From assembly GCA_044223895.1 (NCBI GenBank), contig JBGALL010000010.1, positions 1 to 33,726 of the forward strand: a DNA stretch of 33,726 bases, given 5' to 3'. This DNA comes from CAKZSU01 sp044223895. Lineage in GTDB: Bacteria; Patescibacteriota; Microgenomatia; UBA10105; UBA927. Positions 7,834-16,463 of the stretch are shown here, in pieces (the first letter of the stretch is position 1; every line of letters starts with the position of its first letter). The notes below the pieces were generated by a model, which saw nothing but the letters and a program-made list of their open reading frames with translations, searched no databases and had not been told where the DNA came from. Both the position numbers and the translations under genes were made by a program.

Positions 7834-9051
7834 ATGGAATCTCAATTGAAAGTCAGCTTTTTCTTGTTTCACGCCAAAAGGACTAAAAGTCGTCAAACCC
7901 CAATTTACATGCGGTTGCGTTACAACTATAACGCGGTGACTATGGCAACTGGCTATGCAATCGCAGCTGCAAGCTGGAATAAGAAAGCAATGCGGGTTAA
8001 TGGCTCAAATAACGAAGCCAATAGTATTAATGAGGGGTTGAAAGCCCTTGACGTTAAGGTTCGCGGAGCCGTTAACCAGATGATCCTTACGGGGCGACCA
8101 TTCAGTGTATACACTATTAAAGATGATGTTCTTAGTACATCAAAGAATGCCTACACGCTTCAAGATGCATTTGAAGCATACCTGGGGATGATAAAAAGCC
8201 TGATAGGTAGGGATTACTCGCCGATCACCCATACAAAATACCGACAAACGTATGATCGGGTTATGGAGTTCTCGAAGATCAAGTACAACCGTACTATCTT
8301 CTATTTGTACGACCTCGATGATAATTTCATGGAAGAATTTGAGATTTACTTGAAGACAGTAGTAAAGAACAATCAAACTACAATCTACAAACACTGGCAG
8401 CGGCTTTCCAGAGTGTTGCGTTACGCTATGAAAAAGCGGATGTTGGATCAATACCCCTTTGTCGATTACTCGATAAAACTTCCTAAGAAACCAGTCGAAT
8501 ACCTTACCCAGGAGGAAGTAGACCGCATTGACAATAGAGATTTCGGCACACCCAGGCTGAATACGGTTCGCGATCTGTTCCTATTTTGCGTCTACAGTGG
8601 GCTTGCTTACACGGAAATGTTCAACCTTTCCAGCAGCCACCTGGTTCAGGGGGTTGATGGTGAAACCTGGATCGATATGTACCGTCAGAAAACTAAAAAA
8701 CCCTACAAAGTACCACTACTACCAAAAGCATTGGAGATCATCGACAGTTATAAAGATCATACAGACAGAAAGAAAACAGGCAAACTGCTACCAGTTCCAA
8801 CTAATCAGCGGTTAAATGCATATCTCAAAGAGATTCAAGACATATGCAAGATCAATACCAAACTAACGGTACACCTGGCTCGAAAGACTTATGCTTGTAC
8901 GATCATGTTATTGAATGGTGTATCAATCCAGGTACTTTCGGAGTGCCTTGGTCACTCCAATACTAAGGTTACGATTGATGCTTACTCATCGGTACTTCCT
9001 GAGATGGTAGTTAAGGAATTTGATATGTTGAGGAAAAAGTTCAAAAAATAG
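7834..9051 (+). CDS. tyrosine recombinase / site-specific integrase
   Basis: 405 aa. An N-terminal arm-binding region (1-100), a SAM-like core-binding domain (about 105-205) and a catalytic domain (220-405) can be seen. Catalytic residues: HLARKTYA (H347, R350), LGHSN (H374), DAYSSV (nucleophile Y384), and a beta-hairpin lysine in RQKTKKPYKVPL (around 286-292). The first arginine position reads YSGLAYTEMF, with alanine (A258) instead of arginine, as in many Bacteroidota integrases; CTnDOT IntDOT also lacks this arginine. The ATG at 7834 fits the family's length. The gene reads away from the att-like sequence at 7458-7480, as integrases next to an attachment site normally do. It is probably the integrase of the right-hand element. 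Confidence 0.93.
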   Translation: MESQLKVSFFLFHAKRTKSRQTPIYMRLRYNYNAVTMATGYAIAAASWNKKAMRVNGSNNEANSINEGLKALDVKVRGAVNQMILTGRPFSVYTIKDDVLSTSKNAYTLQDAFEAYLGMIKSLIGRDYSPITHTKYRQTYDRVMEFSKIKYNRTIFYLYDLDDNFMEEFEIYLKTVVKNNQTTIYKHWQRLSRVLRYAMKKRMLDQYPFVDYSIKLPKKPVEYLTQEEVDRIDNRDFGTPRLNTVRDLFLFCVYSGLAYTEMFNLSSSHLVQGVDGETWIDMYRQKTKKPYKVPLLPKALEIIDSYKDHTDRKKTGKLLPVPTNQRLNAYLKEIQDICKINTKLTVHLARKTYACTIMLLNGVSIQVLSECLGHSNTKVTIDAYSSVLPEMVVKEFDMLRKKFKK

Positions 9052-9070
9052 ATAGAGTGGAGTAGTTCAA

Positions 9071-10273
9071 TTAACTGTATGCTTTCAGCTGGTATCCAAA
9101 GAATCTTAATCCGCTATTCGAGTTTTTGTTAACAAGCGGATACTTATTTGGGTAGGTAAAGCCTAATAATTCATTCATCGATGAAGATCCGAGATTCTTA
9201 ATTTTATTACAGTTGTTCATTCGAACTGCAAGCGGCTCTTTGCCGTTTACAAGTTCATTGATACCTCTTTTGATATCGCTAAGACTATTGTTCTTTACTA
9301 TGTTGGTTTTGTTAAACGGATAAGCATTCATACAATTCAGGCGGTTGAGAATTTCATAAACATCACTCTTTTTGATCGAATTGATATTGCTTGGTGCCAA
9401 CTGCTTTTTGAGGAATTTTGAATTGCGGATGCGCCAATTGATATCATCCTCACCTCGATCGATGCGCCTTGTCAAATTCCATTTCCTATATTCGTTGCCC
9501 CATTTCTTAATTTCCGCCAGTTGTTGTTTTTCGGACAATTTTCTTGGTTCTCCAGTAGAGAATTCTTTTGACGGTACGCCAGGGGCATGATGATAGAGGA
9601 AGTTAAATAGACCATCAATCTCCAGGTATAGCGGTTTACCAGCCCAGAGTCTTTGAACAGATGAATACTTTTCGCTAAAGTCTTTGTAGTCGGCTAATAT
9701 TCGATCATAGTTTAGAAATCGCTTCGACGGATTGGACAAAAAATCTCCAGGATCGGTCGGCAACTCCCACAAAGTGTCTAATAAGTTCCCTGAATTGGAA
9801 TCTTCGTTCGAATCATGATTCTCCGAAACAATTTCGGCGAATGTTTCGGGTTTAATATTCTCAGAAGTTTTCCAAAGATTGTCAAAGACATTCACGACAC
9901 GTTGCGCTTGATTACCCGTTAAGATGATACCGACCTCATATCTTTTCCTAAAAGCCGTATTGGTGAGATTGGCAGACGTCAAGAGGCAAATATCATCAAT
10001 GATATAGATTTTAGCATGCAGACCGCTTAATGACTTTACCTCGCCTCGCTGGTGAAATAGATCTATTGTTTCAGTAGCTACATTACTGGCTTCTGCAACA
10101 TCAGTAATTAGCCTTACAGATACCCCTGGATTCTCAAACCAGGCTTTTCCAAGGATTCGTCGTATAGTTGTTACTCCCCCAATGTATGGAACAGCAATCC
10201 ATAGACGGTGGGTTACTTTGTCTGAGATCTTACGGAGTCGATCTACCAAGTCTTGATTCGTTAGAATTTTCAC
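9071..10273 (-). CDS. phospholipase D-like (single HKD) nuclease, third gene of defence-like operon
   Basis: 400 aa. The N-terminal ~130 residues form a PLD-type domain with one complete HKD motif, LHAKIYIIDD followed by LLTSANLT (H86, K88, D93, S100, N102). Proteins with one HKD usually work as dimers, and in bacteria many are DNases. The middle (about 180-330) is helical and basic. The C-terminus (SSMNELLGFTYPNKYPLVNK and GLRFFGY) recalls a small domain in McrB-like and other restriction-linked proteins, where an NP-x-x-YP-x-x-N/D pattern is common; that similarity is weak. It is the last gene of a minus-strand trio, 37 bases behind the HNH gene. It probably acts as an additional effector or regulator nuclease in this operon, by inference from context. 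Confidence 0.75.
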   Translation of the reverse strand: MKILTNQDLVDRLRKISDKVTHRLWIAVPYIGGVTTIRRILGKAWFENPGVSVRLITDVAEASNVATETIDLFHQRGEVKSLSGLHAKIYIIDDICLLTSANLTNTAFRKRYEVGIILTGNQAQRVVNVFDNLWKTSENIKPETFAEIVSENHDSNEDSNSGNLLDTLWELPTDPGDFLSNPSKRFLNYDRILADYKDFSEKYSSVQRLWAGKPLYLEIDGLFNFLYHHAPGVPSKEFSTGEPRKLSEKQQLAEIKKWGNEYRKWNLTRRIDRGEDDINWRIRNSKFLKKQLAPSNINSIKKSDVYEILNRLNCMNAYPFNKTNIVKNNSLSDIKRGINELVNGKEPLAVRMNNCNKIKNLGSSSMNELLGFTYPNKYPLVNKNSNSGLRFFGYQLKAYS

Positions 10274-10310
10274 GGGGTATTGTTTTCATTTTTGTTGAAA
10301 GTAACCGAAC

Positions 10311-11267
10311 TTATGGATCTTTTATCAAGCCTACCTGCTTGGAAATATCTTGAATGAACTTTGCCATTGGTCTTAGATGAATATCACTTTCATCGACATA
10401 ATTCCCAATAATAAGTCTGTTAGTAATATTTATGTCTGTGAATATTTCGCCAAAGTCTTTAATTAATTTTTCTTTGTAAGATTCAGTATAGACCTCGGAT
10501 TTAAGAATTAGTTCTTCGACGATATCTATCTGTGTCGCATAGATTCCTGAGATATCAAACGTTTCATCAAAGCCGCTGATACCAGCCGCTCTGGGAGGTT
10601 CGATAAATTCAATAGTGATGTCGTCAGGATTACGAGAATCTAAGTAATCGGCTTTTGATTGACTGTCGATCACAAAACTAAAATCTGACTTCGAATTGTT
10701 CGAGTAAAGATTAAATGCAACTTCCCTGGTTCCTTTACAGTTATTGCAGGATGCACAAACGGGATAGAGATTAAATAGAGAAATGCTAAAACAAGGGTAG
10801 TGTGCCTTCGCAAGGTAATGATCCACTTGGAATTTTGCCTTTACTGCTCCTCTCTTATCAGCTGGATCTACGGCGACCGTTAACTGTGAATTGCAGTAAA
10901 CACACGCGTTAATTCCTAAATTTCGGAAATATTTGGGATAAAAATTGGTTCTATTGCCAGCATAATTCAATGCCCCAAAAATTTTCTCCCTGAATGTCTT
11001 TTTTGCCTTTGAACGCACCGCAGTTGAGATAAGGATAGCATCAAATTCACCTTTAAGCCTATTGAGGATAGTTTTATCTCCTCGAATAATTTCGGGAATG
11101 TCCGCAATTACCTTATTCAAATAAGCCATATGGTGAGGATCTCTCACGAATTCTGGATCTACACGTAATAATGTCAATTCCCTGACGGCGTACGCTTCTT
11201 GCGCAGCCAATTCAGTATCGAATGTTGCAATTAAATCTTGTACTTTTTTAACGGCAATCCCTAACAT
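10311..11267 (-). CDS. ptuB: HNH endonuclease, PtuB-like
   Basis: 318 aa. The core reads ACVYCNSQL (C122, C125), FQVDHYLAKAHYP (D149, H150), SLFNLYPVCASCNNCKG (N166, C171, C174): an HNH fold with a four-cysteine zinc site. Septu systems pair such an HNH protein (PtuB) with an ABC-type ATPase (PtuA), and the ATPase gene lies 10 bases upstream on the same strand. In PtuAB the ATPase controls the HNH nuclease, which cuts DNA. The N-terminal ~110 residues are helical, and the product is longer than short PtuB proteins. Similar HNH proteins also accompany retrons and other ATPases, so the Septu name is likely rather than certain; the gene symbol is used in the sense of PtuB-like. Confidence 0.75.
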   Translation of the reverse strand: MLGIAVKKVQDLIATFDTELAAQEAYAVRELTLLRVDPEFVRDPHHMAYLNKVIADIPEIIRGDKTILNRLKGEFDAILISTAVRSKAKKTFREKIFGALNYAGNRTNFYPKYFRNLGINACVYCNSQLTVAVDPADKRGAVKAKFQVDHYLAKAHYPCFSISLFNLYPVCASCNNCKGTREVAFNLYSNNSKSDFSFVIDSQSKADYLDSRNPDDITIEFIEPPRAAGISGFDETFDISGIYATQIDIVEELILKSEVYTESYKEKLIKDFGEIFTDINITNRLIIGNYVDESDIHLRPMAKFIQDISKQVGLIKDP

Positions 11268-11277
11268 AAGTCGGTAA

Positions 11278-13209
11278 TTAAATGAGTGTCTTCTTTTTTT
11301 CTTGCAATAAATGAATTTCCTTATCTATTTCAGCTTCCGATGTTAGAAAGGCTGAATTATACATGTCCTTAAGACTTGTTTTTATTAACGGTTCGCCTAT
11401 CAATTCAATAAAAAGCCTAACGGACTCTTGCGTCCAGTCGGTATCAGATACTTTTCTATTGATTGTGTCCTTTAAATATTCTATTGCCGATCTAATTTTC
11501 AGTTTTGCAAATTCCCCTAAATAACCATTGCGGAAAAAGAAACTATCAGCGAGTAAGTCATGAATATTAGCACCAAAAGTTCGCTTATGTATACTATCTA
11601 AAATGGGAGAGCCGTCACCTGCCAGAAATAGTATCTTATTTGCGGGAATATCGGAGAGGATAAACGGTGAATGGGTAATCAAAATGAAGTTAATACCTTT
11701 GATATTAGGTATCTCAATCCTCGATAAATTTTTGAGAATGTCTCTTACGAAAGTCCTTTGAAACTCTGGATGGTAGTAAAGTTCTATTTCATCAAAAATT
11801 ACATTAACGCAGTTGTACCTTATTAGATTATTCTCCTTAGAAACTGAATTTATGTTTATCAAATGATAGATTATGGAACTGATCGTATAGACCTTTTGTT
11901 TTTCCCCAGAACTCAACTTCTCGAAACTTCCTTTTCCTTTAAACGATATATTTGATTTAAAAAACGAGGGCGGAATAATATCTATCAACCTAAATTTTTC
12001 TGTATCTTTTATTTCATTGACTTTCGTACTTAAATCAGCCACAGTAAAAGTTTGCTTTTCCTTGTCTTTACTGAATATATCGAAGTAAAGATAATTGACT
12101 GCTTGTCGAACTTTGAACGCTATGTGACTGGGGTCACCAGATAATTTCTTAAGATAGGAGGTTAGTTTTTTATTGTCTGTCTCCTCATGAAATTTTTGAA
12201 AAGAAACGTAGGGTTTGTATCTCTCCGTAATGGTGATAAGTTTTCTGATGATGTACTCTTGGGCAAATTTGTTAAGTAGTTTATCCGATGGCTTAAAATT
12301 TTCGTTTTTAAGAAACCATTTGTAAACAGCTGGCAACACTTTTTCACCATGCCACTGTGTTAAATCGAAAACTGGATTTTTATCCTTATCAAAATTAAAT
12401 TTCTCTTTGTCCAGTGAAAATGTAATCCATCCTGCTATCTTTCCGTTTACAATATTTCTTATGCTGTCTTCTTCTTTAACTCCGTCTACTATCGGTTGAA
12501 GTATGTTCGAAATTAATCTTGATTTTACTAAGTAATTTTCAGTATTGATTTTGATGTCACCGTCTTCTCTATAAGGGTTAATTACGAGCGGCGTTTGATA
12601 CGCATCGTTTTTATGAAAGACATTATTTATCCAGGTGCCAATATCTTTTGCATTAAGAGCGTAGTGTGAATAGTTTACAGCTACCGTATAAAACAGCTTT
12701 TTCAGGTCGAATTTCTTTTCAATTTTTCCCAGCGGCAGATAATCGTAATAATTTTCGCCTTCATTTTTAACAGCCGCCTTTCGGAATTCAGTTAGATTAT
12801 AACCAGTATTATTGCATTTCAGTAGATAAATGTTATCTCCCTTCGAGTAAAAAAGATCAATCAATATATGATTAACCTTGCGCTTGGATGCGATTACTCC
12901 TTTAAATACGGAAATATTATTCAGTGCGGCATATACTATTTCTATTAGCGAACTTTTGCCCGATCCATTTTCACCGACGATTGCAGAGAAATTTACTTTG
13001 AAGTCGGCATTCTGAAGTTGATTTTTGATCTCAAAAAAATTCTCGGAGTTTAGTGAACTCTTTTTTATCTTTTTTGGGGAAACAGCATATGGTTCTATAT
13101 CATACTCTTTATCTAAATAATAGATTGTGTCTGTCAATAAGTTTTTTTGAAAATCGGGATTAAACTTGTCGTATAGCTTTAAGGCTATTATCTTAAAATC
13201 AAAAGCCAT
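11278..13209 (-). CDS. ptuA: ABC/AAA15-21-type ATPase, PtuA-like
   Basis: I choose the ATG at 13209 (643 aa, MAFDFKIIAL); the frame can be extended to 13248, but that adds a cysteine-rich stretch overlapping the candidate promoter. Walker A is GENGSGKSS (79-87), the ABC signature LSSGEKQ (432-438), Walker B VNVIFDE with catalytic E474, and the H-loop ITHSPFILSD (H513). Between Walker A and the signature is a ~340-residue insertion, expected to be a helical arm. This RecF/OLD-like ATPase type matches PtuA of Septu. No TOPRIM domain follows, so it is not an OLD nuclease, and the nuclease partners are encoded separately downstream. It is first in the operon, behind a -7 box at 13246-13253. Confidence 0.8.
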   Translation of the reverse strand: MAFDFKIIALKLYDKFNPDFQKNLLTDTIYYLDKEYDIEPYAVSPKKIKKSSLNSENFFEIKNQLQNADFKVNFSAIVGENGSGKSSLIEIVYAALNNISVFKGVIASKRKVNHILIDLFYSKGDNIYLLKCNNTGYNLTEFRKAAVKNEGENYYDYLPLGKIEKKFDLKKLFYTVAVNYSHYALNAKDIGTWINNVFHKNDAYQTPLVINPYREDGDIKINTENYLVKSRLISNILQPIVDGVKEEDSIRNIVNGKIAGWITFSLDKEKFNFDKDKNPVFDLTQWHGEKVLPAVYKWFLKNENFKPSDKLLNKFAQEYIIRKLITITERYKPYVSFQKFHEETDNKKLTSYLKKLSGDPSHIAFKVRQAVNYLYFDIFSKDKEKQTFTVADLSTKVNEIKDTEKFRLIDIIPPSFFKSNISFKGKGSFEKLSSGEKQKVYTISSIIYHLININSVSKENNLIRYNCVNVIFDEIELYYHPEFQRTFVRDILKNLSRIEIPNIKGINFILITHSPFILSDIPANKILFLAGDGSPILDSIHKRTFGANIHDLLADSFFFRNGYLGEFAKLKIRSAIEYLKDTINRKVSDTDWTQESVRLFIELIGEPLIKTSLKDMYNSAFLTSEAEIDKEIHLLQEKKKTLI

Positions 13210-13245
13210 ATAGTGAGCGTTACAACTTTGATTGTTGCAACCTCT

Positions 13246-13253
13246 CAAATATA
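13246..13253 (-). promoter_or_regulatory. candidate -7 box for the ATPase-HNH-PLD operon
   Basis: On the minus strand these bases read TATATTTG, an exact TAnnTTTG match. Transcription would start near 13239, about 30 bases before the chosen ATPase start. No clear -33 TTTG is visible at the right spacing, so this is a half-supported promoter. Confidence 0.4.
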
Positions 13254-13279
13254 GTGACTTGTTGTTATCTTGTTATATA

Positions 13280-13310
13280 TGCCTTAAGTTATGCGCGGAA
13301 CACCCAAGTG
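13280..13310 (-). repeat. right copy of long inverted repeat
   Basis: Bases 13291-13310 (ATGCGCGGAACACCCAAGTG) are the exact reverse complement of 7578-7597, and the similarity extends inward to 13280 with three mismatches. This copy sits at the broken 5' end of the helicase fragment. The outward flanks of the two copies are unrelated, and I see no clear target duplication. Confidence 0.75.
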
Positions 13311-14329
13311 TAGAATCAAATACGTTGATTTTCGATGAGGATCCAATCAGGGACATTTTGAGCATCGGAAGGGTAACTTTAAAGGATTTGAAAACTGTCA
13401 GAAGCTATATGCCAGTGGAGAATCCGATCAGTGACCTCATCCAGCAAATTGAGGGCACCAGGGCTGGAGTCGTCGGAGCGATGGATCTTACTCAGGTTGA
13501 TCGGACTCTAATTAGTAGCATACTAATGAAGCATCCAGTAAAATCTAATGTAGGTAAACTCATAAATGCATCTGCTTTTATTAAAACTGCCAGCGATAGA
13601 GGCACCACCATCTATTTCTTGTTGAAGAGGGATCTACCACAAAACAAGAAGGTGATAATAATGTCCGCTACCCCACAGGTTCACCTTTATAAGAAATTAT
13701 ACCCTGGGAAAGTAGAGGTGATTGATATTTCCAATATCGAATTGACAGGGAAAGTTTACCAGCATACTGATAGATCATATAGTAGGGCTACTTTAGACGG
13801 CACATTGATACTCAAAATACTTGATGAAATTGGCTATGTTCCCGCGATAGTCCATAAAAACATGAAAGAATTTTTCTTTCACTATGAAAGCCCTATGCAT
13901 TTCGGAAACGTTTTGGGTTACAATGAATACAATGGATGGGACATCGCAGTTATTGGCACACCGCACCAAAACGAAATTGTCTACCGTCTAATGGCTCACG
14001 CTGTAGGAGTTGATCCAAACTTGGAAAAGGAAATCATGATGCGGCAAGTGGAATATGGGAATTTCCGTTTTTCCTTTCGAACGTTTGCAAACAAAGAAAT
14101 GCAAGAAATTCAACTTGGATTGATTGAATCGGAATTGCTTCAAGCAGTCGGTCGGGCGAGAACCTTACGCAACGACTGCGTCGTTGAACTCTATTCGAAT
14201 TTGCCATTGTCTTGTTCCACCTTCGCACAGGCAGCTTAAAAAAGATGTTGATTGAGCGCTTTAGAGGGTAAAAACACATCATTTTACCCTGTTTTATTAA
14301 TCAAAAGTACCGAGAAATCTATATACCCG

Positions 14330-14451
14330 CACGAAACGTCAGATGGTAGAAAAACAGCTAACTATGGGCTTTTCGATGTAAAATGTATTAAACACTTTTT
14401 CGTGTGAAAGATGCTGTTTTCTGGGCAAAAGCGAAATATTATGATTTTTGC
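14330..14451. repeat. interleaved inverted repeats between helicase fragment and DUF2779 gene
   Basis: CACGAAA (14330-14336) pairs with TTTCGTG (14398-14404), and AAAACAGC (14351-14358) pairs with GCTGTTTT (14413-14420). The two pairs cross, as in a pseudoknot. A third pair, GCAAAA near 14425 and TTTTGC ending at 14451, follows. No gene lies in 14240-14524. This may be a structured leader or RNA, or coincidence in AT-rich DNA. Confidence 0.3.
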
Positions 14452-14485
14452 TCCCTTATTGGACAAAAATCAGTAACTCTGCGAT

Positions 14486-14509
14486 GGCAAAGGTTGTACC
14501 GTCTTTGCC
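14486..14509. promoter_or_regulatory. palindrome just upstream of the DUF2779 nuclease gene
   Basis: GGCAAAG (14486-14492) and CTTTGCC (14503-14509) form perfect 7-base arms around a 10-base centre, ending 15 bases before the ATG at 14525. The position suits an operator or a leader hairpin limiting translation. The XRE regulator encoded at 16464-16706 is a possible binder, by proximity only. Confidence 0.4.
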
Positions 14510-14524
14510 AATAACATCCGATTT

Positions 14525-16441
14525 ATGGAGATCCTTCTTTCCAAGTCAGATTATAAAATAGCTTGCAGCTGTCCCCAAAAACTGCGGTATAAAAAGAAGG
14601 GCTACCCCTCAACAGCTGAGGAAAATGAATTTCAAAAGATGCTGGCAGAAGGGGGATACGTCGTTGGGAAAATAGCCCAACTACTTTATCCTGGTGTATT
14701 AATCAATGCAAGGGATCTGCAAGAATCAGCAAAGTTAACGCATGAGTTATTGGGTCGTGAAACTGTAACAATTCACGAAGCCACATTTATAGCGGGGCAA
14801 ATGATCATCAGAGTTGATATTCTTAAAAAGGTCGGTAATTCATTTCAATTGATAGAGGTCAAGTCTAAATCCTTTAGGTCATCCAATCCTGAAGAATTTA
14901 AGAAAAGAGACAAAACGGGTCAGTTGAATGGTAGAACAAGGGATTACATCAAGGACGTGATATACCAGGCAATGGTACTGCAAGAGGTATATCCTGCTGC
15001 TACGATACAGGCTTATTTATTACTGCCCGATAAAGACTCTGTTTCAAGTGTCGATGATCTGCCTTCTTGGTTTGCGACTGATATAAAAGAACCAGCCAGA
15101 TCTGGTGGATTTCGTACGGTGACGGTCACACCAAAGGAAGATGGATTAACATCGGTTGTGAAATCGATGAAGGATGACGGGTTCTTACAGCTTTTGGATG
15201 TAACGGAAGAAGTGAAAGTATTTGGTAAAGATGTATTGGCAGAAGCATCTGATTATCTTGAACTGGTGAACAGCAATTTCGATAATTACTTGCCAATTTT
15301 GACGAAAGAATGTAAGAAGTGTGAATTTACATCATCCCAGGCGTCGGACAATGGGTTCGATGAATGCTGGGGAGACCTCGCTACAGTTCAACCGAAGATC
15401 TGGGATTTATATCAGGCGGGAAGGTTAAAAAATGATTTTGTTAACGTAAAAATTTCTGGAAGACGGGTTGGTTTTGATGAACTCGCCAATGTGGAATTTG
15501 GGGCTGGTGCGCTCGATGCTCGTCGAGCGATACAGTATGAAAATACACTGAAAAATACTGAGTATCCATCTGGGAATGCGGATTTGAAATTATTTGCGGC
15601 TGAACTCCGTGACCAATTTCAATTTCCTTTACACTTCGTGGACTTCGAAACAATGTCCTCGGCGATTCCGTTTCATAAAGGACTGAACCCGTACAGTATG
15701 TTCCCATTCCAATGGAGTGTCCACACCGTTCACGAACCTGGTGCTGAGCCTATCCACTCTGAGTTCCTAAACACAGAGACGGGATATCCTGGCTTCCGTT
15801 TCGCTAAGTCGTTGATGAAGGCAATTGGTTCAACTGGTACGCCACTAATGTGGAGTACCCACGAAAATACCGCCTTAAAGAATGTTTTGAAACACATGGG
15901 ACAACTTGGCTATAATGATGTGGAGTTGCGCGAATGGTTACTGGACATAACAAAAGAGAAAGATCCGAAGGGTAAAGTCATTCGACCAGGCAGGTTTGTC
16001 GATATGAATGATTTCGCGTTGAAGAACTATTTCCACCCAGAAATGAAGGGTAGAACATCAATTAAGGTAACTCTTCCAGCTATATGGAAAAACTTCGACT
16101 ACCTGCATAATATTGCCTGGTTCAAACCTTGGGTGCACAAGGAAGATGGCAAGATTCTTGATCCATATCAAAAGCTAAAACTCGAAGTGTTACCTGAATT
16201 ATGGGGCTTTCAAATTAATGCTATCGACGAGGAAAGTGAAGAAACATTTGAATTTTCAGATGATTCGTATGAGGTTAAGGACGGAGGAGCTGCAATGAAG
16301 GCGTACCAGGATATGATATTTTCTATCGATATAAAACGAAAACAACAACTCGGTCTCCAGCTGCGAAAGTATTGCGAATTGGACACTTTGGCAATGGTTA
16401 TCATTTACACGCACTGGGAAAATATTACTAACCAGGCTTAA
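14525..16441 (+). CDS. DUF2779 protein: Cas4-like PD-(D/E)XK nuclease fused to DEDD-type exonuclease domain
   Basis: 638 aa with two nuclease-like halves. Residues 1-290 look Cas4/RecB-like: LSKSDYKIACSCPQKL (C14, C16), the catalytic pattern RVDIL then LIEVKSKS (D98, E111, K113) and a cysteine group KECKKCEF and DECWGD (C263, C266, C281) that with C14 or C16 could hold an iron-sulfur cluster. Residues 365-638 form the DUF2779 domain: LHFVDFETMSSAIPFHKG (D373, E375), FPFQWSVH, STHENTALKN and a final RKYCELDTLAMV (Y616 and D620, Y-x-x-x-D), which together suggest a DEDDy 3'-5' exonuclease. All catalytic positions appear intact. It lies behind the helicase fragment on the same strand, suggesting a former helicase-nuclease pair. 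Its biological role is not known to me. Confidence 0.8.
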   Translation: MEILLSKSDYKIACSCPQKLRYKKKGYPSTAEENEFQKMLAEGGYVVGKIAQLLYPGVLINARDLQESAKLTHELLGRETVTIHEATFIAGQMIIRVDILKKVGNSFQLIEVKSKSFRSSNPEEFKKRDKTGQLNGRTRDYIKDVIYQAMVLQEVYPAATIQAYLLLPDKDSVSSVDDLPSWFATDIKEPARSGGFRTVTVTPKEDGLTSVVKSMKDDGFLQLLDVTEEVKVFGKDVLAEASDYLELVNSNFDNYLPILTKECKKCEFTSSQASDNGFDECWGDLATVQPKIWDLYQAGRLKNDFVNVKISGRRVGFDELANVEFGAGALDARRAIQYENTLKNTEYPSGNADLKLFAAELRDQFQFPLHFVDFETMSSAIPFHKGLNPYSMFPFQWSVHTVHEPGAEPIHSEFLNTETGYPGFRFAKSLMKAIGSTGTPLMWSTHENTALKNVLKHMGQLGYNDVELREWLLDITKEKDPKGKVIRPGRFVDMNDFALKNYFHPEMKGRTSIKVTLPAIWKNFDYLHNIAWFKPWVHKEDGKILDPYQKLKLEVLPELWGFQINAIDEESEETFEFSDDSYEVKDGGAAMKAYQDMIFSIDIKRKQQLGLQLRKYCELDTLAMVIIYTHWENITNQA

Positions 16442-16463
16442 ATTTCCGAACTGGAACAACGAG

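Larger units (their letters stand above)
13232..14239 (+). pseudogene. 5'-truncated DEAD/DEAH-type (superfamily 2) helicase fragment
   Basis: The 335-residue open frame lacks the Walker A part of a helicase but keeps a later set of motifs: TLIFDEDP (Walker B-like, near residue 33), VIIMSATPQ (motif III), a second-domain strand AVIGTPHQNEI and SELLQAVGRARTLRN (motif VI, Q-x-x-G-R-x-R), then CVVELYSN. The ATP-binding N-terminal domain is missing and no normal start precedes the Walker B; the first ~20 codons overlap the ATPase operon's promoter and the right inverted repeat. This is best read as a helicase cut by arrival of the integrase/ATPase cassette. The intact gene may have worked with the DUF2779 nuclease 285 bases downstream on the same strand. 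A remnant expressed from an internal start cannot be excluded. Confidence 0.7.

Noticed and set aside
7491..9543. Shared 13-mer TTTCGGACAATTT at 7491 and near 9530 as a possible att repeat.
   Set aside because: Matches of this length are expected several times by chance in a window of this size; the second copy lies inside the PLD gene.
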